Positions 1-7,976 of a stretch of DNA of 64,000 nt are shown here, one piece after another. Under the pieces are notes generated by a model. That model was not told where the DNA came from. It searched no databases and saw only the letters and a list, made by a program, of their open reading frames with translations. This DNA comes from Microbacterium testaceum StLB037 (lineage in GTDB: Bacteria > Actinomycetota > Actinomycetes > Actinomycetales > Microbacteriaceae), in contig NC_015125.1 in NCBI RefSeq assembly GCF_000202635.1, forward strand, positions 3,224,001-3,288,000, written 5' to 3'. The position numbers and the translations under genes were made by a program. The first letter of the stretch is position 1; the number at the start of each line of letters is the position of its first letter.

Positions 1-702
1 GCGAACCCGCCGAAGCCCGGCACCGTCATCGCCGTGCTGCTGCTGCCGATGCTCCTCATCTTCCTCAACACCGGTCTCACCACCCTCGGTTCCGCCGGAG
101 TGGTCGACACCGACAACACGTTCCTGCAGGTGCTCATCCTGCTCGGCAACTCGCCCGTCGCGCTGCTCATCACCGTGCTGGTCGCGACCGTGGTCTTCGG
201 CTTCCGCCGCGGCGAGAACGGCACGGCGCTCGAGAAGGTCGTCGATTCGGCGCTCGGGCCCGTGGCATCCGTCATCCTCATCACCGGAGCCGGTGGAATG
301 TTCGGTGGCGTCCTGCGCGCCTCCGGCATCGGCGATGCTCTCGCCGACAGCCTGAGCGACCTGGGGCTCCCGGTCATCGTGGCGGCGTACATCATCGCCG
401 TCATCCTGCGCCTCGCGCAGGGCTCGGCGACGGTCGCCCTCGTCACCGCCGCGGGCCTCGCCGCCCCGGCCGTCATGGCGGGAGGGTTCTCCCCGCTGCA
501 GGTGGCCGCGATCACGCTGGCCACCGCCGCCGGCTCGGTCTTCGCCGGTCACGTGAACGACTCGGGCTTCTGGCTCGTCGGCCGCCTGATGGGCATGGAC
601 GTCAAGACCACCCTGAAGACGTGGACCGTGCAGCAGACCATCGAGTCGGTGCTCGGCTTCGTCGCCGCCCTCGCCGTCTTCGGGATCGGAGCGCTCCTGT
701 GA
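1..702 (+). CDS. GntP-family gluconate/idonate permease, C-terminal part
   Basis: Partial gene; its 5' end lies outside the window and 233 residues are visible. The protein is an alternation of long hydrophobic segments (about seven) with the small-residue-rich C-terminal half typical of GntP/GntT/IdnT proton symporters, including a GHVNDSGFW motif near the end that is characteristic of this family (residues about 183-191 of the visible part). It should carry gluconate, idonate or a related sugar acid across the cytoplasmic membrane. The stop codon overlaps the GTG start of the following dehydrogenase (GTGA), so the three genes here form one operon, and substrate uptake is coupled to oxidation. 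Confidence 0.88.
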   Translation, partial: ANPPKPGTVIAVLLLPMLLIFLNTGLTTLGSAGVVDTDNTFLQVLILLGNSPVALLITVLVATVVFGFRRGENGTALEKVVDSALGPVASVILITGAGGMFGGVLRASGIGDALADSLSDLGLPVIVAAYIIAVILRLAQGSATVALVTAAGLAAPAVMAGGFSPLQVAAITLATAAGSVFAGHVNDSGFWLVGRLMGMDVKTTLKTWTVQQTIESVLGFVAALAVFGIGALL

Positions 703-1478
703 CCCCCTCGAACGCCGACCTGTTCGCCGTCTCGGACCGCCTGGCTCTCGTCACCGGTTCCTCCCGTGGCCTCGGCCGCGCGCTGGCCCTCACCCTCGCC
801 CGCGGCGGAGCCCGGCTCATCGTGCACGGAAGGGACGCGGATGCCGTGGAGCGCACGCGTGCCGAAGCCGAGGAGCTGTCGGGCCGGCCCGCGCACGCAG
901 TGACCTTCGACGTCACCGATGCCGGGGCGGTGGAGAGCGCTGTCGCGCGGGTGCTCGAGGACATCGGCGTGCCCGACATCCTCGTCAACAACGCGGGCGT
1001 GCAGCGCCGCGCGCCCATCCACGAGTTCCCCGTCGCCGACTGGGACGACATCGTCGCGGCGAACCTCTCGGGCGTGTTCTACGTCTCGCGGTTCGTGACG
1101 CCCGCGATGGTCGCCCGCGGCTCGGGGAAGGTGGTCAACGTCGCCTCGGTGCAGTCGCGTCTCGCGCGCCAGACGATCGCACCGTACTCGGCGACGAAGG
1201 GCGGCGTCGCCCAGCTCACCGCCGGGATGGCCGCCGACCTCGCCCGTCACGGCATCCAGGTCAACGCGTTGAGCCCCGGCTATTTCGCGACCGAGATGAA
1301 CCGCGACCTCGTCGACGACCCCGAGTTCACGCGCTGGCTGACCCAGCGCACGCCCGCGGCCCGCTGGGGCGACTTCGACGAGCTGCGCGGGGCGCTGCTG
1401 TTCCTCGCGTCCGACGCGTCGAGCTTCGTCTCGGGGCAGAACATCTTCGTCGACGGCGGGATGACGGCGGTCGTCTGA
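699..1478 (+). CDS. SDR-family oxidoreductase, gluconate 5-dehydrogenase type
   Basis: A 259-residue classical short-chain dehydrogenase. The cofactor loop TGSSRGLG is at 19-26, NNAG at 97-100, the catalytic Ser at 150 and Tyr163-x3-Lys167; the FVDGGMT ending is also standard. The N-terminal pattern LFAVSDRLALVTG is typical of IdnO/gluconate 5-dehydrogenases, which interconvert 5-ketogluconate and gluconate. The GTG start was chosen because it overlaps the permease stop (translational coupling); an in-frame start further upstream would run far into the permease gene. Context with a GntP permease and an IdnD-type enzyme supports a sugar-acid route, but the exact substrate is inferred. Confidence 0.85.
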   Translation: MTPSNADLFAVSDRLALVTGSSRGLGRALALTLARGGARLIVHGRDADAVERTRAEAEELSGRPAHAVTFDVTDAGAVESAVARVLEDIGVPDILVNNAGVQRRAPIHEFPVADWDDIVAANLSGVFYVSRFVTPAMVARGSGKVVNVASVQSRLARQTIAPYSATKGGVAQLTAGMAADLARHGIQVNALSPGYFATEMNRDLVDDPEFTRWLTQRTPAARWGDFDELRGALLFLASDASSFVSGQNIFVDGGMTAVV

Positions 1479-1496
1479 CCGCGGAAAGGTCTGGCA

Positions 1497-2498
1497 ATGA
1501 AATCGCTGCTGATCGAGAAGGCGCTGGCCGCCGCCGTGCACGATGTCGAGGTCCCCGAACCGCGCGAGGGGCAGGTCCGCCTGCGCGTGGAGTACGTGGG
1601 CATCTGCGGCTCGGATCTGCACTACTACTTCGAGGGCGCCAACGGCGCGTTCGTCGTGCGGGAGCCGCTCGTCCCCGGGCACGAGCTCTCGGGGCGGGTC
1701 GACCTCGACCCCTCCGGCGCTCTCGCTCCCGGAACGCCGGTCACCGTGCACCCCGCGCGCTTCGGCACGCCGCGCGAGGGCATCGAGGATGACCCGCACC
1801 TGTGGCCCGGGGGGTCCTACCTCGGCAGTGCGTCGACCTGGCCGCACACCCAGGGTGCGGCATCCGAATACCTGGTCGTCGAGGCCGACATGGTGCGGGT
1901 CCTTCCGGACGACCTGCCGGTGCGCCGGGCCGTCCTCGCCGAGCCGCTCGCCGTCGCCCTCCACGCGCTCGGCAAGGCCGGTCCGGTCGAGGGGCTCGAG
2001 GTCCTCGTGACCGGGTCGGGGCCGATCGGTCTCATGGCCGTCGCCGCGGCGGTCGCCGCGGGGGCTCGCGTCACGGCGACCGACGTGCTGTCAGGGCCGC
2101 TCGATCGGGCCGCGTCCCTCGGGGCTTCGGCGACCATCGACGTCTCCGTCGATGCGGTCGAGCCGAATGCCTACGCGGTCGTTCTGGAGTGCTCGGGCGT
2201 TCCGGTGTCGATCTCGACCGCGCTGAAGGCGGTCCGCCCCGGCGGCACCGTCGTGCAGGTCGGCATGCTCCCCGACGATCCGCGCCCGGTGAACCTCGCC
2301 CCCTTCATCTCGAAGGAGGCGCGCTACCTCGGGGCCTTCCGCTTCCGCGACGAGATCGATCAGGCGGTCGCGCTGCTCGCGGCGAACCCGGGGATCGAGA
2401 GCGCCCTCACGCACGAGTTTGCGGTGACGGATGCCGCCGATGCCTTCGCCACGGCGCGGGACTCGCAGCGCTCCGGCAAGGTCGTCTTCGCCCTCTGA
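1497..2498 (+). CDS. Zinc-dependent alcohol dehydrogenase, L-idonate 5-dehydrogenase type
   Basis: A 333-residue medium-chain dehydrogenase. The catalytic zinc ligands Cys37 (GICGSD) and His62-Glu63 (PGHE) are present, and the Rossmann motif VTGSGPIG lies near 165. The lobe that in most relatives carries four structural-zinc cysteines (around residues 85-110) has no cysteines, so only the catalytic zinc should bind. In E. coli-type pathways IdnD oxidises L-idonate to 5-ketogluconate, which the preceding SDR would then reduce to gluconate. The gene follows the SDR by 18 nt with GGAAAGG ahead of the ATG. Sorbitol or another polyol is an alternative substrate. Confidence 0.82.
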   Translation: MKSLLIEKALAAAVHDVEVPEPREGQVRLRVEYVGICGSDLHYYFEGANGAFVVREPLVPGHELSGRVDLDPSGALAPGTPVTVHPARFGTPREGIEDDPHLWPGGSYLGSASTWPHTQGAASEYLVVEADMVRVLPDDLPVRRAVLAEPLAVALHALGKAGPVEGLEVLVTGSGPIGLMAVAAAVAAGARVTATDVLSGPLDRAASLGASATIDVSVDAVEPNAYAVVLECSGVPVSISTALKAVRPGGTVVQVGMLPDDPRPVNLAPFISKEARYLGAFRFRDEIDQAVALLAANPGIESALTHEFAVTDAADAFATARDSQRSGKVVFAL

Positions 2499-2502
2499 CC
2501 GA

Positions 2503-2542
2503 CGAGAACGCCCCGGTGGTCGCGGCCACTGGGGCGTTCTCG
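2503..2542. terminator. Bidirectional hairpin between converging genes
   Basis: The 12-nt arms CGAGAACGCCCC and GGGGCGTTCTCG pair perfectly, and the inner GTGG/CCAC extends the stem. It lies between the end of the idonate-type dehydrogenase and the stop of the convergent oxidoreductase, so it probably ends both transcripts. Confidence 0.85.
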
Positions 2543-2550
2543 GGCGTGCG

Positions 2551-3462
2551 TCAGTCGTCGCTGCGGACCGCCGTGAAGCGGCGCGTGACAGCGATGTCGC
2601 GCTCGCCGAGGCCGCGGTCGACGATCTCGTCGAAGGCTTTGCGCAGGGCCGGGAGCAGTGCCGGTCGCGTGTCGGTGGCGGAGGCGATGTCGGCGGCGAA
2701 GCGCAGGTCCTTCACCATGTAGCCGGCGATGCCGCTGGGGGAGTCGTCGCCGCTCACGAGCTTCTCGCGTCGGCTGTTCAGCAGGTTCGATCCCGCGTAC
2801 CCGCCGCCGAGGAGTTCCCACAGCGCGGCGGGGTCGACCTCGGAGCGCGCGGCGAGCTCGGTCGCCTCGCCGAGCGCGAGGATGGTCGCGGCCACGACCA
2901 TCTGATTGCACGCCTTCGCGACCTCTCCCGCGCCGAGCGGGCCGAGGCGCACGGGGGTGCCGCAGGGAGCGAGAAGGGCCGCGGCGAGATCGGTGTCGTC
3001 GCTCTCGCCGCCGAGCATGATCGACAGGGTCCCGGCCTTCGCTCCGTCCTCGCCGCCCGAGACCGGACAGTCGACGACCCGGATGCCGTCGGGCAGCCGT
3101 TCCGCCAGCTCGCGCACGCCGACGGGGGAGGACGTCGACCCGATCATCACGAGGAAGGGGCGCCCCTCGACGCCCGCGAGCAGTCCGTCCGGACCGTCGA
3201 GGTTCTCCTCGAGCTGCGGGAGATCGGGGAGCATCACGAGGATCGCGTCCGTGGCGGCGGCGAGCTCCCGCGCGGTCGACGCCCAGTCGGCCCCCGCCTC
3301 GATCAGCGCGGGGCGCTCGCGGCGAGCGTGGACGACGAGGGCTCCGCGCGCCGACAGCAGGTGCTGCGCCATCGGCTCGCCCATCGCGCCCAGGCCCCAG
3401 ACGCCGAGGCGCACCTCGGAAGCGGGCGGGAACGGGCCGGTCTCTTCGTCGAGCGTGGTCAT
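2551..3462 (-). CDS. NAD(P)-dependent 3-hydroxyacid dehydrogenase (HIBADH/tartronate-semialdehyde reductase family)
   Basis: 303 residues. The nucleotide-binding motif GLGAMG is at 23-28 after a short N-terminal extension. Further on come DCPVSGG, the substrate-loop signature of the beta-hydroxyacid dehydrogenase family, and the GAGEVAKACNQ stretch whose Lys is the family catalytic residue. The likely reaction is NAD(P)-linked oxidation of a 3-hydroxy acid or reduction of a semialdehyde; the substrate cannot be read from sequence. It is divergent from the D-2-hydroxyacid dehydrogenase gene. A TAGGAT box ends 6 nt before the ATG, so the mRNA is probably leaderless, with a palindrome in the -35 region. 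Confidence 0.82.
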   Translation of the reverse strand: MTTLDEETGPFPPASEVRLGVWGLGAMGEPMAQHLLSARGALVVHARRERPALIEAGADWASTARELAAATDAILVMLPDLPQLEENLDGPDGLLAGVEGRPFLVMIGSTSSPVGVRELAERLPDGIRVVDCPVSGGEDGAKAGTLSIMLGGESDDTDLAAALLAPCGTPVRLGPLGAGEVAKACNQMVVAATILALGEATELAARSEVDPAALWELLGGGYAGSNLLNSRREKLVSGDDSPSGIAGYMVKDLRFAADIASATDTRPALLPALRKAFDEIVDRGLGERDIAVTRRFTAVRSDD

Positions 3463-3468
3463 GTCGGC

Positions 3469-3474
3469 ATCCTA
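3469..3474 (-). promoter_or_regulatory. -10 box TAGGAT of the divergent oxidoreductase gene
   Basis: TAGGAT is read on the minus strand, with 6 nt to the ATG. The spacing implies a leaderless transcript. Confidence 0.55.
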
Positions 3475-3491
3475 TCGGCTGGACAACGGGT

Positions 3492-3504
3492 TGAACAGGG
3501 TTCA
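3492..3504. promoter_or_regulatory. Inverted repeat TGAAC-AGG-GTTCA, putative operator
   Basis: The palindrome sits between the two divergent dehydrogenase genes, over the -35 region of the minus-strand promoter. Its half-sites (TGAAC/GTTCA) match those of the 20-nt palindrome before the symporter gene, so the same regulator, probably the IclR protein encoded between them, may bind both. Confidence 0.5.
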
Positions 3505-3573
3505 GTATGGTGAACGACGATTCGGTGAGATCGCGGCTGATGACCAGTTCCGCGGCGAGAGGAGACGACGACG

Positions 3574-4629
3574 ATGTCGACACGGGAAAGCCTACGCGCG
3601 GTGGTGGCGGTGCCCCTGAAGGAAGAGCACTGCCGGCTCATCGAGCGCCTCGAGCCGCGCATCGAGCTCATCCGGGACGCCTCTCTGACGCGCCCGATGC
3701 GCGGACCGGCCGACTGGTCCGGAGACCCCGACCACCGGCGTTCCGCCGACGAGCAGCGCGCGTTCGACGAGATGGTCGACTCGGCCGAGGCGCTCTTCGG
3801 CATCCCGGACGTCGACCCGGCCGCCCTCGCCCGAACCGTCGCGGCCAACCCGGACCTGACGTGGGTGATGACGACCGCCGCCGGGGGAGGGGGCCAGGTC
3901 AAGGCCGCCGACCTCGACCGGGCCGCTCTCGATCGCATCGTCTTCACCACCAGCGCGGGAGTGCACGGGGGACCGCTCGCCGAGTTCGCGGTGTTCGGCG
4001 TCCTCGCCGGAGCCAAGGATCTGCCGCGCCTCGCGCAGCAGCAGACCGAGCATCGCTGGACCGACCGCTGGGAGATGCGCCAGGTCGACGAGCTGACCGT
4101 TCTCGTGGTGGGACTCGGCGGCATCGGCGCCGAGTGCGCACGCCGCTTCCACGCCCTCGGTGCGGAGGTCTGGGGGACGACGCGCTCGGGCACCCCGGTC
4201 GAGGGGGTCGACCGTCTCGTCCCGCTCGACGAACTGGCGAGCGCGGTGGCGGAGGTGGATGCCATCGTCGTCACGCTTCCCGGGACGGATCAGACGCACC
4301 ACCTCATCGGCGCCGAGGTGCTCGCCGCGGTGAAGCCGGGGGTGATCCTCGCGAGCGTCGGCCGCGGGACCGTGATCGACGAGGAGGCGCTCCTGGCGGC
4401 CCTCGACGACGGTCGCGTCTCGTTCGCCGCCCTCGACGTCTTCGAGGTGGAGCCGCTCCCGAGGGAGTCGCCGCTCTGGCGGCATCCGAAAGTCCTCGTG
4501 AGCCCGCACACCGCGGCCCTGAACGGCAAGGAGGAGGAGCGCATCGCGCGACGCTTCGCCGAGAACGCCACGCGCCTGCTCGACGGCGAGCCGATGCGCG
4601 CGGTTGTCGATACGGTCGAGTTCTATTGA
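3574..4629 (+). CDS. D-isomer-specific 2-hydroxyacid dehydrogenase
   Basis: 351 residues. The NAD-binding Rossmann domain has GLGGIG near 175-180, and the catalytic set is visible: Arg in SVGRGT, Glu in FEVEPLP and His in SPHTAAL. The N-terminal ~40 residues are longer than in the plainest family members. The enzyme reduces 2-keto acids to D-2-hydroxy acids or the reverse; the substrate is not predictable. The start is preceded by GAGGAG at 9 nt. It is the first gene of the plus-strand catabolic operon with IclR, the symporter and the FAH-fold enzyme. Confidence 0.85.
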   Translation: MSTRESLRAVVAVPLKEEHCRLIERLEPRIELIRDASLTRPMRGPADWSGDPDHRRSADEQRAFDEMVDSAEALFGIPDVDPAALARTVAANPDLTWVMTTAAGGGGQVKAADLDRAALDRIVFTTSAGVHGGPLAEFAVFGVLAGAKDLPRLAQQQTEHRWTDRWEMRQVDELTVLVVGLGGIGAECARRFHALGAEVWGTTRSGTPVEGVDRLVPLDELASAVAEVDAIVVTLPGTDQTHHLIGAEVLAAVKPGVILASVGRGTVIDEEALLAALDDGRVSFAALDVFEVEPLPRESPLWRHPKVLVSPHTAALNGKEEERIARRFAENATRLLDGEPMRAVVDTVEFY

Positions 4630-4671
4630 CCTGTCGCGGCCCTCGCGACGCCGGCACGACGGGAGGTCGCC

Positions 4672-5463
4672 GTGAGCGATGACGAAGCGAGCGCGATCGC
4701 GCGCGACCCGGCGCCCGCCGTCGGCCGCAGTATCCGCCTCCTGGGTCTCCTTGCCGAGGCGGGACGCGCGCTGACGCTCACCGAGCTCGCCGCGGGCCTA
4801 GGACTGGCGAAGTCGTCGACCGCGAACCTCTGCCTGTCGCTCGAGGCGGGTCGCATGATCGAGCGCGTGCCGCTCGGGTACCGCCTCGGCATCCGCACGG
4901 CCGAGCTCGGCGGGGCCTTCGCCGCGCAGTTCAACCAGGTGCGTGAGTTCTACGCCGTGTGCGAGACCTCTCCGGCGCTGGCGTCCGAGCTCGTGCAGGT
5001 CGCGGTGCTCGACGACGCCGATGCCCTCTACCTCGCGCGCTACGAGGGGTCCCGATCGGTGCGCCTGGGAACGCCGCTGGGCTCGCGCCTGCCCGCCGCT
5101 CTGTCGGCGACCGGGCGTGCGCTGTTGATGACGCGCAGCGACGACGACGTCCGTGCTCTCTTGATGCGCGGTCCACTGCCCCGGCTCACCGAGCACAGCA
5201 CGGTCGACGTCGACGCCGTGATCGCCAAGCTCGCCGCCGCGCGCGAGCGCGGGTGGTCGGTCGACGAGGAGGAGTCGTTCCGCGGCATCGTCGGCGTCGC
5301 CGTCCCGCTCGAGGGCTGGGCGCCGGGCGATCCACAGCTCGCTCTCGGTGTCGGCATCCCGGTCGCGGATGCCACGCCCGAACGCGTCGCCCGTGTCGGC
5401 ACCGCGCTGCGCGAGGCCGCCCGCGCGCTCACGAATCCGTTCAGCGCGTCGCGCTCGGCCTGA
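4672..5463 (+). CDS. IclR-family transcriptional regulator
   Basis: 263 residues. A winged helix-turn-helix occupies about 20-75 (LTELAAGLGLAKSSTANLCLSL), followed by the IclR effector-binding domain with LSATGRALL and the GIVGVAVPL core. The start is a GTG 5 nt after GGGAGG. It lies between the D-2-hydroxyacid dehydrogenase and a transporter whose promoter carries a 20-nt perfect palindrome, so it is the best candidate for the local regulator. IclR proteins typically bind a small organic acid and act as repressors or activators of adjacent catabolic genes; the effector here is unknown. Confidence 0.88.
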   Translation: MSDDEASAIARDPAPAVGRSIRLLGLLAEAGRALTLTELAAGLGLAKSSTANLCLSLEAGRMIERVPLGYRLGIRTAELGGAFAAQFNQVREFYAVCETSPALASELVQVAVLDDADALYLARYEGSRSVRLGTPLGSRLPAALSATGRALLMTRSDDDVRALLMRGPLPRLTEHSTVDVDAVIAKLAAARERGWSVDEEESFRGIVGVAVPLEGWAPGDPQLALGVGIPVADATPERVARVGTALREAARALTNPFSASRSA

Positions 5464-5531
5464 CGCGCGCCCCGTTCGCCTCGGAGGGGGCGGTGTTCGT
5501 GCTGCCCTGACGGTGTCGGAAACAGATTCTT

Positions 5532-5551
5532 CAGTTCAACATGTTGAACTG
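5532..5551. promoter_or_regulatory. 20-nt perfect palindrome, putative IclR operator
   Basis: CAGTTCAACATGTTGAACTG reads identically on both strands. It lies just upstream of the symporter gene, at the place of its promoter. The core GTTCAAC/GTTGAAC shares half-sites with the 13-nt repeat at 3492-3504. Confidence 0.72.
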
Positions 5552-5604
5552 TGTCCACTCCGTTGGTACAGTCGCACCACCCCAGCCGATCGAAGGAGAT
5601 GGCC

Positions 5605-7014
5605 GTGACCACTGCATCCACACCGACGCCGCAGCCGACGGATGATCCCGAATACGCCGCGAATCTGCGCCGCGCAACGCTCGCCTCGAGCATCGGCAGC
5701 GCGCTGGAGTACTTCGACTTCGCGCTCTACGGCCTGTCGACGGCCCTGATCTTCAACGTCCTGTTCTTCTCTCAGGACAACCCCGCCCTCGCCACGGTCG
5801 CCGCCTTCGCGACCTACGGCGTCGGCTTCCTCGCCCGCCCCTTCGGTGGGCTGTTCTTCGGTGTCCTGGGCGACAAGCTCGGCCGCAAGTGGGTCCTGGT
5901 CATCACGATCCTCCTGATGGGCGGGGCCTCCACGGCCATCGGCCTCCTGCCCACCTACGAGGCCGTCGGCATCCTCGCGCCGATCCTGCTCGTGGTCATG
6001 CGCCTGCTCCAGGGTTTCGGCGCCGGTGCCGAGCAGGCGGGGGCCACCGTGCTCATGGCGGAGTACGCCCCGGTCAAGCGCCGCGGATTCTTCTCGGCGC
6101 TGCCCTTCATCGGCATCCAGGCCGGCACCCTGCTGGCGGCCGTGGTCTTCAGCCTCATCTCCCTGCTCCCCGAGGACCAGCTCCTCAGCTGGGGCTGGCG
6201 CGTGCCGTTCCTCGCCTCGTTCGTGCTCATCCTGCTCGCGCTGTTCATCCGCATGCGTCTGCGCGAGACCCCGACCTTCATCGAGCTCGAGAAGAGCGAG
6301 CAGATCGCCGAGCATCCGGTCCGCGACATCTTCACGCGCGGTCTGCCGGGCATCATCGTCGGCATCGGCCTGCGCATGGCCGAAAACGGCGGCTCGTACA
6401 TGTTCAACACCCTCGCGCTGACGTTCTTCGTCGCCTCGGTGGGCGGTCAGGCCGACCGGAGCCTCCTCACGTGGGGTGTCACGCTCGGATCGCTCATCGG
6501 CATCTTCTCGGTGCCGCTGACCGGCGCCCTCTCCGACCGCATGGGCCGTCGCACCGTCTACCGCGCCGGCGCGCTCTTCATGCTCGTCTTCACGTTCCCG
6601 GCCTGGTGGCTCATCTCGCTCGGCAGCTACCCGATCACCATCGCGGTCATCGCGATCGGTATCGGCGTCGCGGTCAACTCGATGCTCGGACCCCAGTGCG
6701 CCATGCTCCCCGAGCTGTTCGGCAACCGCCACCGCTACCTCGGTGTCGCGATGGCACGTGAGATCTCGGCGGTCCTCGCCGGCGGCCTCGCGGGCGTCCT
6801 GGGCGCGTACATCATCGCCGTGAGCGGGGCGAACTGGCTCCTGCTCGCGATCTACATGGCCACCCTCGCGCTCATCACGACCGCATCGACGTTCCTCGTC
6901 CCCGAGACCCTCCGTCGCGACCTCACGCGCACCGACGACGCGATCAAGGTGTCGCGCGACGAGGCCGGCGAGGGCGTGGATGCCACGACCGTGACCGTCC
7001 GGACCATCCGATGA
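5605..7014 (+). CDS. MFS transporter, metabolite:proton symporter (MHS) family
   Basis: 469 residues with 12 predicted membrane segments. The N-terminal stretch GSALEYFDFALYG and the loop motif LGDKLGRKWVL are diagnostic of the MHS subfamily (KgtP, ShiA, ProP relatives), which import organic acids with protons. The GTG was preferred because GAAGGAG lies 6 nt before it; the ATG two codons upstream has no spacer to that site. Given the hydroxyacid enzymes around it, it probably imports the substrate of this cluster. The ATGA overlap couples it to the next gene. Confidence 0.85.
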   Translation: MTTASTPTPQPTDDPEYAANLRRATLASSIGSALEYFDFALYGLSTALIFNVLFFSQDNPALATVAAFATYGVGFLARPFGGLFFGVLGDKLGRKWVLVITILLMGGASTAIGLLPTYEAVGILAPILLVVMRLLQGFGAGAEQAGATVLMAEYAPVKRRGFFSALPFIGIQAGTLLAAVVFSLISLLPEDQLLSWGWRVPFLASFVLILLALFIRMRLRETPTFIELEKSEQIAEHPVRDIFTRGLPGIIVGIGLRMAENGGSYMFNTLALTFFVASVGGQADRSLLTWGVTLGSLIGIFSVPLTGALSDRMGRRTVYRAGALFMLVFTFPAWWLISLGSYPITIAVIAIGIGVAVNSMLGPQCAMLPELFGNRHRYLGVAMAREISAVLAGGLAGVLGAYIIAVSGANWLLLAIYMATLALITTASTFLVPETLRRDLTRTDDAIKVSRDEAGEGVDATTVTVRTIR

Positions 7015-7748
7015 CCCGCATCGCCCGCGTGCAGACGCCCGACGGCGTGCGCGTCGTCCGGGTGGACGGCGACCGGTTCATCCCGATCCACGACCCCTAC
7101 GTCGCGTTCGCGAAGGGGGAGGACGTGACGGATGCCGGGACCCCGGTCACCGGCACGCTCCTCGCCCCGTGCGCGCCGACGGTCGTGGTGGGGATCGCCC
7201 AGAACGGACCGGACCACGCCTCGCCCGTGCAGGCGTGGCTGAAGAGTCCCCGCACCGTCACGGGACCGGATCAGGCGGTGACCCTGCGCCGCGACGCCGG
7301 CACGACGGTCGCCGAGGCGGAGGTCGCGGTCGTGATCGGTCGCGACACGACGGGGCTGACGAGCGAGAACGCGCACGAGTACGTGCTCGGCGTCACGGCC
7401 GTGAACGACCTCTCGAGCCCGGATCGCTCGGTCCTCGACCCGCGTAATTTCGAGGCGAAGTCGGGAGAGGGGTACACCCCGCTCGGTCCGTTCATCGACA
7501 CCGGCATCGGTCTCGAGGACGACGTGTCGCTGAGCCTCGTGGTCGACGGGGAGCCGGTCTGCGAGACGTCGGCGGGGCGCTACCCGATGTCGCTGCGGGC
7601 GTGCCTCGCGTACGTCGCGGGATGGACGACGCTGGGCCCCGGGGACGTGATCATGATGGGTGCGCCGTTCTCGGCATCCCCCATCCGACCCGGAGTCGCG
7701 GTCGAGGTCGTCGTGGGCGAGCTGCGGCTGCGAACCCCGACGGCCTGA
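7011..7748 (+). CDS. Fumarylacetoacetate hydrolase (FAH)-family protein
   Basis: 245 residues. The FAH C-terminal fold is recognisable: an acidic residue in EAEVAVVIG, the NDLSSPDRS segment in place of the usual NDVTARD, and a glycine-rich end. The normally conserved TGTP near the C-terminus reads MMGAP, and the NDV/ARD motif is altered, so the active-site rim differs from common isomerase or hydrolase members. Families with this fold act as acylpyruvases, oxaloacetate decarboxylases or HHDD isomerases. Its role in the cluster (decarboxylation or C-C cleavage of an oxidised acid) is inference. Confidence 0.8.
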   Translation: MTRIARVQTPDGVRVVRVDGDRFIPIHDPYVAFAKGEDVTDAGTPVTGTLLAPCAPTVVVGIAQNGPDHASPVQAWLKSPRTVTGPDQAVTLRRDAGTTVAEAEVAVVIGRDTTGLTSENAHEYVLGVTAVNDLSSPDRSVLDPRNFEAKSGEGYTPLGPFIDTGIGLEDDVSLSLVVDGEPVCETSAGRYPMSLRACLAYVAGWTTLGPGDVIMMGAPFSASPIRPGVAVEVVVGELRLRTPTA

Positions 7749-7754
7749 CGCGCG

Positions 7755-7880
7755 TCAGTGCTTCTTGTAGCCGGCGTTGCGACCCATCGAGAAGAGGGCG
7801 CCGATCGCGCCGATGCCGCCGAGCAGAGCGACACCGCCGATGACCCAGAGCACGACGTGGGAGAAGAAGCCGCTGTCCAT
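7755..7880 (-). CDS. Small single-span membrane protein, 41 residues
   Basis: It starts with MDSGFFSHVVLW, has one glycine/alanine-rich hydrophobic segment (about residues 8-32) and a short basic tail (RNAGYKKH). A GAAGGATC element lies 4-5 nt before the ATG. It is below common ORF-length cut-offs, but start, ribosome site and composition all fit a real small protein. Function unknown; it sits alone on the minus strand between the FAH gene and the rplY promoter. Confidence 0.6.
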   Translation of the reverse strand: MDSGFFSHVVLWVIGGVALLGGIGAIGALFSMGRNAGYKKH

Positions 7881-7970
7881 GATGATCCTTCGGGTCGGTG
7901 GGACTCGATTCTACCGGCGCGCTCCGGTGCTCCTCGACACGCGCGGGTCGTGCGGCAGCGATCGCACTGG

Positions 7971-7976
7971 TAGACT
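7971..7976 (+). promoter_or_regulatory. -10 box TAGACT of rplY with a long leader
   Basis: TAGACT matches the -10 form seen before mfd and eno in this window. The implied 5' leader is about 175 nt, unusual here, where many genes are leaderless. The leader has no convincing ORF. Just before the ribosome site AGGAGAA it can form a small hairpin (GCGGGC/GCCCGC). Confidence 0.5.

Noticed and set aside
5599..5601. ATG at 5599 as the symporter start
   Set aside because: GAAGGAG lies directly against it with no spacer; the GTG two codons later has a 6-nt spacer and a better fit.
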